Below, piece by piece: positions 1 through 5,814 of a stretch of DNA of 11,135 nucleotides. The stretch is taken from positions 1-11,135 of the forward strand of contig URJU01000061.1 in the NCBI GenBank assembly GCA_900548315.1, in the 5' to 3' direction. The notes below the pieces were generated by a model. It did no database searches and was not told the origin of the DNA. It saw only the letters and a program-made list of their open reading frames with translations. The stretch comes from an uncultured Coprococcus sp. (GTDB lineage Bacteria > Bacillota > Clostridia > Lachnospirales > Lachnospiraceae). The translations under genes were made by a program, and so were the position numbers. The first letter of the stretch is position 1, and the number at the start of each line of letters is the position of its first letter.

Positions 1-37
1 CTTATCGTCGGCAGCGTCAGATGTGTATAAGAGACAG
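1..37 (+). other. Nextera read-1 (i5 side) library adapter, not genomic
   Basis: Positions 5-18 read TCGTCGGCAGCGTC and 19-37 read AGATGTGTATAAGAGACAG. Together these are the Illumina Nextera read-1 adapter ending in the 19-bp Tn5 mosaic end. The first four bases (CTTA) would be the tail of an i5 index. Genomic sequence begins at 38. Peptides translated across this stretch, such as one beginning MYKRQ, are artefacts. Confidence 0.98.
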
Positions 38-450
38 ATCATATCCTCCATGCGAAGTTTATCTTTAAGTTCAAGGATTATCCTGGACGCACCCTTTGCA
101 CCAATGCCATTTGCACGGGTTATAGACTTTACATCCTCCGACACAACTGCAAGTCTAAGCTCATATACTGTCAATGCAGACAATAATGACAATGCTGCTT
201 TGGGACCAACTCCATTCACGCCAAGCAGAACCTTAAACACTTCCAGCTCATCTTTATCATAAAAACCATACAGACTTATCTCATCTTCTCTTACATACAT
301 ATATGTAAATACTTTAATTTCGGAATGGATAGCCGGAAGTTTGTTCATAAACTGCCCGGATATCATCATGCTGTATCCAATTCCCCCGCACTCCACAACT
401 ATACTGTTGTCACTTATATACTCCAAAAAACCCGTAATATATGAGATCAT
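38..450 (-). CDS. ruvA: Holliday junction branch migration protein RuvA (3' part missing)
   Basis: RuvA is the DNA-binding subunit of the RuvAB complex. Its tetramer holds the Holliday junction while RuvB motors drive branch migration in recombinational repair. The visible part is 137 codons of a family that is usually about 200 residues. It starts MISYITGFLE. Residues about 1-63 are the OB-fold N-terminal domain, including VVECGGIGY and YVREDEISLYGF. Two helix-hairpin-helix motifs follow: LLGVNGVGPKAAL (about 75-87) and ANGIGAKGASRIILELKDKL (about 113-132). The ATG at 448-450 is preceded by AAGGA eight bases upstream. The C-terminal RuvB-binding domain III lies beyond the contig edge: the reading frame runs into adapter at 37, so this is an assembly truncation and not a broken gene. 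ruvB would be expected next, but that cannot be seen. Transcription is divergent from the YprB-like gene, from the promoter at 507-535. Confidence 0.95.
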
Positions 451-506
451 ATTTATATTCCTTATCTGTATGCAAATATTATACTTATCGACATTAAATC
501 TTGATA

Positions 507-535
507 ATTATATCACAATATTTCTAGATTGTGAA
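507..535 (-). promoter_or_regulatory. sigma-A promoter for ruvA
   Basis: On the minus strand, TTCACA (530-535, five of six matches to TTGACA) is followed by a 17-bp spacer and a perfect TATAAT (507-512). A TGA directly in front makes an extended -10 (TGATATAAT). The start point would be near position 500, leaving an untranslated leader of about 50 nt before the ruvA ATG. This is the best promoter match I found in the window. Confidence 0.8.
513..534. promoter_or_regulatory. palindrome inside the ruvA promoter, possible operator
   Basis: TCACAAT (513-519) and ATTGTGA (528-534) are perfect 7-bp inverted arms separated by 8 bp. The repeat fills the spacer between -35 and -10 of the ruvA promoter, overlapping the extended -10 TG on one side and most of the -35 on the other. 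A protein bound here would block RNA polymerase. It does not match the Gram-positive LexA box (GAAC-N4-GTTC type). The TGTGA/TCACA halves are in the opposite order from a CRP site. A regulator cannot be named, and chance is possible in AT-rich DNA. Confidence 0.4.
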
Positions 536-542
536 TATTCGA

Positions 543-571
543 TTGCCTTTTTGAGAATACACGGCTAGTAT
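543..571 (+). promoter_or_regulatory. possible promoter for the YprB-like gene
   Basis: TTGCCT (543-548, four of six matches to TTGACA) lies 17 bp from TAGTAT (566-571, four of six to TATAAT). Transcription would begin near 578, giving a leader of only about 16 nt before the chosen ATG at 594. It is back to back with the ruvA promoter; the two -35 boxes are seven bases apart. The match is moderate only. Confidence 0.35.
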
Positions 572-593
572 AGTAACCATGAAAGGAGTACTT

Positions 594-1661
594 ATGAAAA
601 TTTTTGAATACATTGAAGATGATATTGTTGTGGACACCACTTGTATATCTGATACCCCATCCGACATACTCTATTTTGATATTGAGACAACAGGACTCAC
701 TGCCAACCGATCTGACCTGTATCTTATCGGAGTTGGATTCTACAGAGAGAATAAATTTCATACACAATTTCTGTTTAACGATGATGGATGCTCAGAATCG
801 GAAATGCTGACAAAATTTGCTGAATATATATCCGCATACAGATACCTGGTATCATACAATGGTGATACCTTCGACATTCCATACATAAAAACTAAAATGC
901 AGCAGTTTGATGTTTATTGTTCTTTCGATGACATCTGTAGTGTAGATATATATAAAACTACAAGAAAGTATAAGAAATTGTTTAATCTAGGTTCCGTGAA
1001 ACAGATTGATATAGAAGATTTGGTCGGATTCAAAAGGAACAGCTTTATATCAGGAGGAAAACTTATAAACACATATAAAGAATACCTTAACCTGGGGTCT
1101 CAAAATCTTCTGAATGACCTGATGACCCATAATCATGATGACGTGCGCGGTCTTATCTCTATAACCGGATTTCTAAATCTGCCGCTTATATACACAGGAC
1201 TTAGTACAACCAACATAAATGTTTCAGATAATTCTATAGATTTCATATGCACTATTCCCCCTATTCCGTGTAGGATAACATATGCATCCCCAGCTATGCG
1301 CATAAATGCAGTTGACAGTCAATTTAGAATATCCGTTCCACTAACCCATGGGACAATGAAATTCTACTTTAAGGATTACAAAAACTACTACTATCTGCCA
1401 CTTGAGGATATGGCAATACACAAATCTATGGCGGCATATGTTGACAGCTCTCATAAAGAGAAGGCGACAAAGGAAACTGCATACACATCAGCTGAGGGGA
1501 GCTTTTTACCTGCTCCGCCATCGGAGAAAAACAATATCTTCTACAACGAGGGATATGACAGCAATAAGTATATCCGATTTTCCGATGATCTTTCCGTAGC
1601 AGGTGAAAGTTCAACTCAGTATATTCGTGAAATGATAAAATCTGTCTTCCCCACATCATAA
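594..1661 (+). CDS. YprB-like ribonuclease H-fold DEDD exonuclease-family protein
   Basis: Predicted 355-residue member of the YprB/RNase_H_2 group, which shares the DEDD 3'-5' exonuclease fold. The three exonuclease motifs are present: Exo I DIETTG (29-34, Asp29 and Glu31), Exo II YNGDTFDIPYI (88-98, Asp94), and Exo III around HNHDD (179-183, His179 and Asp183). It should therefore be catalytically competent and metal dependent. Residues about 200-355 form a separate C-terminal part with a tyrosine-rich stretch FKDYKNYYYLP followed by AIHKSMAAYVD, then a likely flexible tail; I recall a similar tail in clostridial homologues. Whether the substrate is RNA or DNA is not known. An in-frame ATG at 579 would lie upstream of and overlap the ribosome binding site AGGAG (584-588), so the ATG at 594, five bases after it, is the better start. 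The gene stands alone, divergent from ruvA and convergent with ispH-S1, and its last codons lie inside the terminator repeat. Confidence 0.85.
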   Translation: MKIFEYIEDDIVVDTTCISDTPSDILYFDIETTGLTANRSDLYLIGVGFYRENKFHTQFLFNDDGCSESEMLTKFAEYISAYRYLVSYNGDTFDIPYIKTKMQQFDVYCSFDDICSVDIYKTTRKYKKLFNLGSVKQIDIEDLVGFKRNSFISGGKLINTYKEYLNLGSQNLLNDLMTHNHDDVRGLISITGFLNLPLIYTGLSTTNINVSDNSIDFICTIPPIPCRITYASPAMRINAVDSQFRISVPLTHGTMKFYFKDYKNYYYLPLEDMAIHKSMAAYVDSSHKEKATKETAYTSAEGSFLPAPPSEKNNIFYNEGYDSNKYIRFSDDLSVAGESSTQYIREMIKSVFPTS

Positions 1662-1703
1662 AAATAACCCCGGATAAAACATCCGGGGTTATTTTTATGA
1701 TGT
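1653..1703. terminator. bidirectional Rho-independent terminator
   Basis: A perfect 23-bp inverted repeat (1653-1675 against 1681-1703) surrounds a 5-base loop. The core is CCCCGGAT/ATCCGGGG, flanked by an A-rich run on one side and TTATTTTT on the other. It therefore gives a GC-rich stem with a U-rich 3' side on both strands. It lies between two converging genes. It includes the stop codon and last two codons of the YprB-like gene, and starts 24 bases past the stop codon of ispH-S1. Confidence 0.93.
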
Positions 1704-1727
1704 ATATCGAAGACCTTTCGATTACAA

Positions 1728-3683
1728 TTACTCCTCGCTCTCTGCATCCTCATCAGCATAGTCTGACTCACTTGGAACTGGAAGTAAGCTCTTTACGCTG
1801 AGACTGATCTTCTTGTCTGCAGCATTGCACTCTACAACCTCTGCCTCTACAACATCGCCAACCTTATATACATCCTCTGGCTTATTGACATGCTCATATG
1901 AGATCTGTGATACATGAAGAAGTGCATCAACACCTGGCTCAAGCTCGATAAATGCACCGAAATCTGCCATTCTTGCAACCTTACCTGTAACAACTGTTCC
2001 AGGAGCATACTTCTCATCTGCATTAAGCCATGGATTAGTATCATCAAACTTAAGGCTAAGTGCAATCTTCTCTCCATCAATATTCTTGATGAATGCCTTT
2101 ACCTTATCACCAACTTTGAGAACTGACTTAGGATCCTCAACTCTGCCCCATGACATCTCTGAAATATGAAGAAGTCCATCAGCTCCGCCAAGATCAATGA
2201 ACGCACCAAAGCTTGTCACGTTCTTAACAACACCCTCTACTGTCATTCCAACTTCGATTCTGTCGAACAGTTCCTTAGCAGCCTCTGCTTTTCTTGCAGC
2301 GATAATCTGCTTTCTGTTACCTATAATTCTTCTCTTCTTTGGCTGATACTCTGTAAGAACAAACTCAACGTCCTGATCCATGTACTTGTCAAGATTCTTC
2401 TCATATGTATCAGATACAAGGCTTGCAGGGATAAATACTCTTGTCTCATCATACATAACATTGAGTCCACCGCTAACAACCTGTACAACCTTACCTGTAA
2501 GGATCTCTCCAGACTCAAGAGCAGCCTCAAGTTTCTCGTTAGCCTTCTCAGCAGCAACTCTCTTATATGAGAGAAGAACTGAACCTTCACCATCGTTTGT
2601 CTTTACAACCTTAGCTGTGATAGCATCTCCTACATGTACAAGCTCTGTAAGATCAGTATTTGGTGTGTTTGTGTACTCGTTTCTTGGGATAACACCATCT
2701 GACTTATAGCTGATATCAACAATGATCTCATCTGGCTTTACATCAATAACTCTGCCCTCAACTATCTCTCCTGTCTTGATTGAGCCTCTGCTCTCGTCAT
2801 TCTCTAATAATTCTGCAAAATTCATCTCGTCCATCCTACCATGAACCTCCTTAATAATTTTGTTTGGGGTAGATGCCCCAGCTGTAATACCTACCCTACT
2901 AACGGATTCAAAAGTAGTCAAATCCAAATCAACGAGTGTCTGTATATAGTAAGTATTCTCACATTCTTTTTTGCTAATCTCATATAACTTCTGAGTATTA
3001 GAACTGTTTCGACCACCTATAACAATCATGGCATCTACCTTCGATGCAATCTCCTGCGCCTCCCTTTGACGCACAGACGTGGCATTACAGATAGTCTTAT
3101 AAGCAGTAACATTATACAATTTATTTCGAATAATATCAACAACATTATTAAATTTTCTATAATTAAAAGTTGTCTGACTGACTATTGATATATCTTCACT
3201 TGTTTTAAAATCTCCGGTGATGCATGATCGTACAAAACTTTCAGCCTCTTCCTCACTCCCGATAACAACCGGTGTGCTTGTACACCAACCCATGATACCT
3301 TTTACCTCTGGGTGTTTTCTATCACCGACGATAACTATCGTATGCCCTTTCTCACATTCATCCATAACTATGTTGTGAATCTTTTTTACAAATGGACAGG
3401 TTGCATCGATTATCTCGTTATTGTTTTTCTTGAGGATATCGTACACTCTTTTTTCTGCACCATGTGATCTTATGATAACCTTGCTGTTCCTTACCAATCC
3501 CAGCTCATCATCATTTTCTATAACTTTGATGCCATGCTTTTTCAGATCACCTACAACTTCCTCATTGTGGATTATCTGACCATATGTGTATACATTCTCC
3601 TCATCAGCATGTTCGTATGCTGTATCCACTGCCCTCTGTACACCAAAACAGAATCCAGCAGATTTTGCAAGCAATATCTCCAT
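1728..3683 (-). CDS. ispH: IspH (HMBPP reductase) fused to ribosomal protein S1
   Basis: A 651-residue fusion known from Clostridia. Residues 1 to about 283 are IspH, the [4Fe-4S] enzyme that reduces HMBPP to IPP and DMAPP in the last step of the MEP isoprenoid pathway. All three cluster cysteines are present: Cys12 in GFCFGV, Cys96 in DATCPFVKKIH and Cys199 in CNATSVRQ. So are the substrate histidines His39, His74 (RSHGAEK) and His124 (KHPEVKGIMGW), and the SSNT (227-230) and ASTP (270-273) motifs. Residues about 304-632 hold four S1 RNA-binding domains (about 304-374, 392-455, 478-545, 562-632). The third and fourth match best, with SFGAFIDL/DGLLHISEMSW and DFGAFIELEPGVDALLHVSQIS. The tail is acidic. 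An in-frame TTG lies six bases upstream, but AGGATGG sits seven bases before the ATG at 3683, so that ATG is preferred. It is last in the flavoprotein-cmk-ispH/S1 operon, 24 bases after cmk. I saw no frameshift. Confidence 0.96.
   Translation of the reverse strand: MEILLAKSAGFCFGVQRAVDTAYEHADEENVYTYGQIIHNEEVVGDLKKHGIKVIENDDELGLVRNSKVIIRSHGAEKRVYDILKKNNNEIIDATCPFVKKIHNIVMDECEKGHTIVIVGDRKHPEVKGIMGWCTSTPVVIGSEEEAESFVRSCITGDFKTSEDISIVSQTTFNYRKFNNVVDIIRNKLYNVTAYKTICNATSVRQREAQEIASKVDAMIVIGGRNSSNTQKLYEISKKECENTYYIQTLVDLDLTTFESVSRVGITAGASTPNKIIKEVHGRMDEMNFAELLENDESRGSIKTGEIVEGRVIDVKPDEIIVDISYKSDGVIPRNEYTNTPNTDLTELVHVGDAITAKVVKTNDGEGSVLLSYKRVAAEKANEKLEAALESGEILTGKVVQVVSGGLNVMYDETRVFIPASLVSDTYEKNLDKYMDQDVEFVLTEYQPKKRRIIGNRKQIIAARKAEAAKELFDRIEVGMTVEGVVKNVTSFGAFIDLGGADGLLHISEMSWGRVEDPKSVLKVGDKVKAFIKNIDGEKIALSLKFDDTNPWLNADEKYAPGTVVTGKVARMADFGAFIELEPGVDALLHVSQISYEHVNKPEDVYKVGDVVEAEVVECNAADKKISLSVKSLLPVPSESDYADEDAESEE
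2834..2852 (-). promoter_or_regulatory. internal ribosome binding site and in-frame ATG at the IspH/S1 junction
   Basis: Inside the fusion gene the minus strand reads AAGGAGG (2852 to 2846), a full anti-16S match, 11 bases before an in-frame ATG (2834 to 2832, Met284). A second ATG (Met287, at 2825) follows. Both lie exactly where the IspH domain ends and the S1 part begins (MDEMNFAELLE). Initiation here would give a free four-domain S1-like protein of about 368 residues. The spacing is slightly longer than the 8-10 bases of the other genes here, and AAG GAG GTT also encodes Lys-Glu-Val, a stretch I expect to be conserved in IspH proteins, so chance is possible. Confidence 0.5.
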
Positions 3684-3707
3684 ACTCAAACCATCCTATA
3701 TTATATA

Positions 3708-4370
3708 CTATATTCTCTCTTTTGCAAGCCTGATGATAGTTTCAGACACCTCATCTATTCCCATATATGAACTGTCGACAAGCACTGCATCATCTGCTCT
3801 TTTTAACGGAGCTGTCTTTCTCTCCATATCCTGTTTGTCCCTTGCAGCAATATCTTTTTCTATCTTGTCACGATCAAATCCGGCATCACCTCTAGATATA
3901 AGTTCATCATATCTCCTCTGTGCTCTCACAGCTACCGATGCCGTAAGATAGATCTTAAGCTCTGCATCGGGCAGGATGTTTGTTCCTATATCTCGGCCAT
4001 CCATAACCACATCATTCTTTTTTGCCAGCTCTCTCTGTATGGACAAAAGTTTTTCCCTCACACATGGCAAAGCTGATGATTTAGATGCCATATTTCCCAC
4101 GATTTCTGTTCTGAGTCGTCCAGTTACATTGACACCGTTGAGATATACCTGCTGCGTTTCATTCTCATATTTGATCTCAACCGAAATATCCCTTATGCAC
4201 TCCTCTACATCGCCTTCATTTTCCGCCGCAACTTTATTGTCGATGAGATAGACTGCTATGGCTCTGTACATTGCACCTGTATCTACATATATGAATCCAA
4301 GTTCTTTTGCAACTTTCTTTGCTATTGTACTCTTGCCCGCTCCTGCTGGTCCATCGATTGCTATATTCAT
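3708..4370 (-). CDS. cmk: cytidylate kinase
   Basis: Cytosolic CMP/dCMP kinase (220 residues, the normal length), which makes CDP and dCDP from ATP and CMP/dCMP in pyrimidine salvage and nucleotide recycling. The P-loop is GPAGAGKST at residues 7-15, with Lys13. DTGAMYR (30-36) and the MDGRDIGT segment (123-130) are CMP-binding signatures. RKTAPLKRADDA (184-195) is the typical C-terminal region that leads into the VDSS strand. AAGGAG lies eight bases before the ATG. It starts 30 bases after the flavoprotein gene and ends 24 bases before ispH-S1, so the three are very likely cotranscribed. The order cmk then ispH/S1 is common in Clostridia. A plsC acyltransferase gene that often lies between them, as I recall, is absent here. 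Confidence 0.96.
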   Translation of the reverse strand: MNIAIDGPAGAGKSTIAKKVAKELGFIYVDTGAMYRAIAVYLIDNKVAAENEGDVEECIRDISVEIKYENETQQVYLNGVNVTGRLRTEIVGNMASKSSALPCVREKLLSIQRELAKKNDVVMDGRDIGTNILPDAELKIYLTASVAVRAQRRYDELISRGDAGFDRDKIEKDIAARDKQDMERKTAPLKRADDAVLVDSSYMGIDEVSETIIRLAKERI

Positions 4371-4400
4371 ATCCTATTCTCCTTGTATGATACTTCCAAT

Positions 4401-5657
4401 CTATTCTATACTCTCCGCCGCAGAAAGTCCAGCCAGATATCCCGTGGACCATGCGATCTGAAGATTAAAACCACCTGTCAGTGCATCCAGATCAAGTATC
4501 TCTCCCGCAAAATAAATCCCCTTTACAATCTTTGATTCCATGGTGGACGGATCTATCTCTTTTACGTTTACTCCACCCTTCGTTATTATCGCCTCATCAT
4601 AGTCTCGAAGTCCAATGAACGTCAGTTCGAAGTGTTTTAATGTATCAACAAGTGCCTGTCTCTCTTCTTTTGTGACAGAATTCACTTTTTTGTATGGATC
4701 TATACCAGTCTTTTGGATAACAGGTTCAATAAGCTTTACTGGCAAAAGATCCCCCAGTGCATTTCTGAAATCCTTATTAACATATTTTTTGAAATCCTTC
4801 TGTATCCTAGCATCCAACATCTCTCTGTCCATTGCCGGTTTTAGATCAATATACATTTCTATCTCTTTATCCAGATATTTATGTATATATGCGGATGCCT
4901 TGATGACGAGCGGTCCGCTAATTCCAAAATGTGTAAACAACATTTCACCCTGCTCATCAAATATCTTTTTCTTTCCGCAATTTATATGAAGATCCACGTT
5001 TTTCAACGAAAGACCCATCATATCACGGCAGCACTGATCTTTTATATTAAATGGAACAAGGGATGGTGACAAAGACTTTATTGTATGTCCACACTTTTCA
5101 GCCCATGCATATCCATCACCCGTAGATCCGGTTAGTGGATATGACATACCTCCAGTTGCAATTATAACCGCATCAGCTGATATCTCCCTGTTCCTTTTAT
5201 TTCCGTTTTCTTTTACGACAACTCCCGATACACCATATTCTGTAAGTATGATTTCTACAACCCTGGCATTTGTGATTAGGTGTATGTTCTTATTTCTGTT
5301 GATAAGAGTCTTAAATGCACCTATTACGTCAGATGAATGATCGCTGACAGGAAAAACTCTTCCTCCACGCTCAATTTTCAATGGGCATGCCGCTTTTTCC
5401 AACAGATCCATCACCATATTGTTGTCAAATGTATAAAAAGAGCTGTACATAAACTTGCTGTTTGTCACTACAGAGTCAAAAAATGCCTCTGCGTCACCAG
5501 CGTTGGTAACATTGCATCTTCCTTTGCCTGTGATAAACAGTTTTTTCCCAACTCTGTCATTTTTCTCAAGAAGAATTACCTCTGATGTCTTACCAGCAGT
5601 TATTGCCGCCATCATTCCTGCAGCTCCAGCTCCTATGACCACTATTTTTTTCGCCAT
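4401..5657 (-). CDS. HI0933/YhiN-type NAD(P)/FAD-dependent oxidoreductase (BaiN family)
   Basis: A 418-residue flavoprotein of the HI0933/YhiN family, often annotated as aminoacetone oxidase family or BaiN. The N-terminal Rossmann dinucleotide motif is VVIGAGAAGMMAA (6-18), with Glu31 closing the second strand. The family-specific signature GKKLFITGKGRCNVTN spans residues 37-52. ATGGMSYPLTGSTGDGY (167-183) and FTHFGISGP (241-249) are also typical. The C-terminal FAD-binding block FAGEILDLDALTGGFNLQIA is near the end. Length is normal for the family. The true substrate is not known. BaiN in bile-acid 7-dehydroxylating clostridia was assigned to a reductive step, but no bai genes are present here, so a bile-acid role should not be assumed. 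GGAGAG lies just before the ATG. It is first in the operon with cmk and ispH-S1, preceded by a 157-bp intergenic region with hairpins. Confidence 0.9.
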   Translation of the reverse strand: MAKKIVVIGAGAAGMMAAITAGKTSEVILLEKNDRVGKKLFITGKGRCNVTNAGDAEAFFDSVVTNSKFMYSSFYTFDNNMVMDLLEKAACPLKIERGGRVFPVSDHSSDVIGAFKTLINRNKNIHLITNARVVEIILTEYGVSGVVVKENGNKRNREISADAVIIATGGMSYPLTGSTGDGYAWAEKCGHTIKSLSPSLVPFNIKDQCCRDMMGLSLKNVDLHINCGKKKIFDEQGEMLFTHFGISGPLVIKASAYIHKYLDKEIEMYIDLKPAMDREMLDARIQKDFKKYVNKDFRNALGDLLPVKLIEPVIQKTGIDPYKKVNSVTKEERQALVDTLKHFELTFIGLRDYDEAIITKGGVNVKEIDPSTMESKIVKGIYFAGEILDLDALTGGFNLQIAWSTGYLAGLSAAESIE

Positions 5658-5693
5658 ATTCTCTCCGATTTATCCTAAATTAATATACAATAC

Positions 5694-5736
5694 AAAGAGA
5701 CAGAGACCCCAACAATCTGAGGAGCTCTGCCTCTTT
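5694..5736 (-). terminator. probable terminator of the decarboxylase operon
   Basis: On the minus strand AAAGAGGCAGAG pairs with CTCTGTCTCTTT (5725-5736 against 5694-5705), using one G-U wobble. The pairing then continues past one mismatch through about four more pairs around a loop of nine bases (5711-5719). The opposite strand would have extra mismatches, so the structure favours minus-strand RNA, the strand of the oad operon. The sequence after it (GTATTGTATATT) is only moderately U-rich. It lies about 80 bases after the oadA stop codon and about 35 bases before the flavoprotein start codon. Confidence 0.55.
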
Positions 5737-5745
5737 ATTTGAAAC

Positions 5746-5782
5746 ATCAGGTGAAACCTGATCGCTTGTTCACACTATATCA
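5746..5782 (-). promoter_or_regulatory. small hairpin and possible extended -10 promoter
   Basis: TGATATAGT (complement of 5774-5782) resembles an extended -10 (TG-N-TATAAT) on the minus strand, but no convincing -35 sits 17 bases upstream. If it is used, transcription would start near 5767. The RNA would then begin with a 7-bp hairpin (ATCAGGT/ACCTGAT, 5746-5762, three-base loop) and continue through the larger hairpin at 5694-5736 before the flavoprotein gene. The hairpin could equally be part of the 3' end of the oadA transcript. Confidence 0.3.
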
Positions 5783-5814
5783 TGCATCAAGCATTTTTAT
5801 TACTTTGTCAATCC

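Noticed and set aside
23..262. Open frame beginning MYKRQ on the plus strand
   Set aside because: It begins inside the Nextera adapter and then runs antisense to ruvA, whose minus-strand frame has clear helix-hairpin-helix motifs.
579..593. ATG at 579 as start of the YprB-like gene
   Set aside because: The ribosome binding site AGGAG lies inside this extension and points to the ATG at 594.
2166..2570. Plus-strand open frame of 134 codons
   Set aside because: It is antisense to the S1 domains of ispH-S1, is Cys/Leu/Ser-rich without motifs, and has no convincing ribosome binding site.
3684..3689. TTG at 3687-3689 as start of ispH-S1
   Set aside because: It would sit almost on top of the AGGATGG ribosome binding site. 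The ATG at 3681-3683 has proper spacing and fits the usual IspH N-terminus.
4401..5657. Bile-acid 7-dehydroxylation role suggested by the BaiN name
   Set aside because: No other bai gene is present; the neighbours are housekeeping genes (cmk, ispH-S1), and the family is widespread outside bile-acid bacteria.
5695..5703. AAGAGACAG, the same as the end of the Tn5 mosaic end, possibly a chimera junction
   Set aside because: Only nine bases match and the preceding bases do not. The site is part of a hairpin with a complementary partner, and genes on both sides have intact, sensible order.
5806..5811. Perfect TTGACA on the minus strand as a promoter -35
   Set aside because: No -10 is found at 16-18 bp; the only TATA-like box is about 26 bp away.
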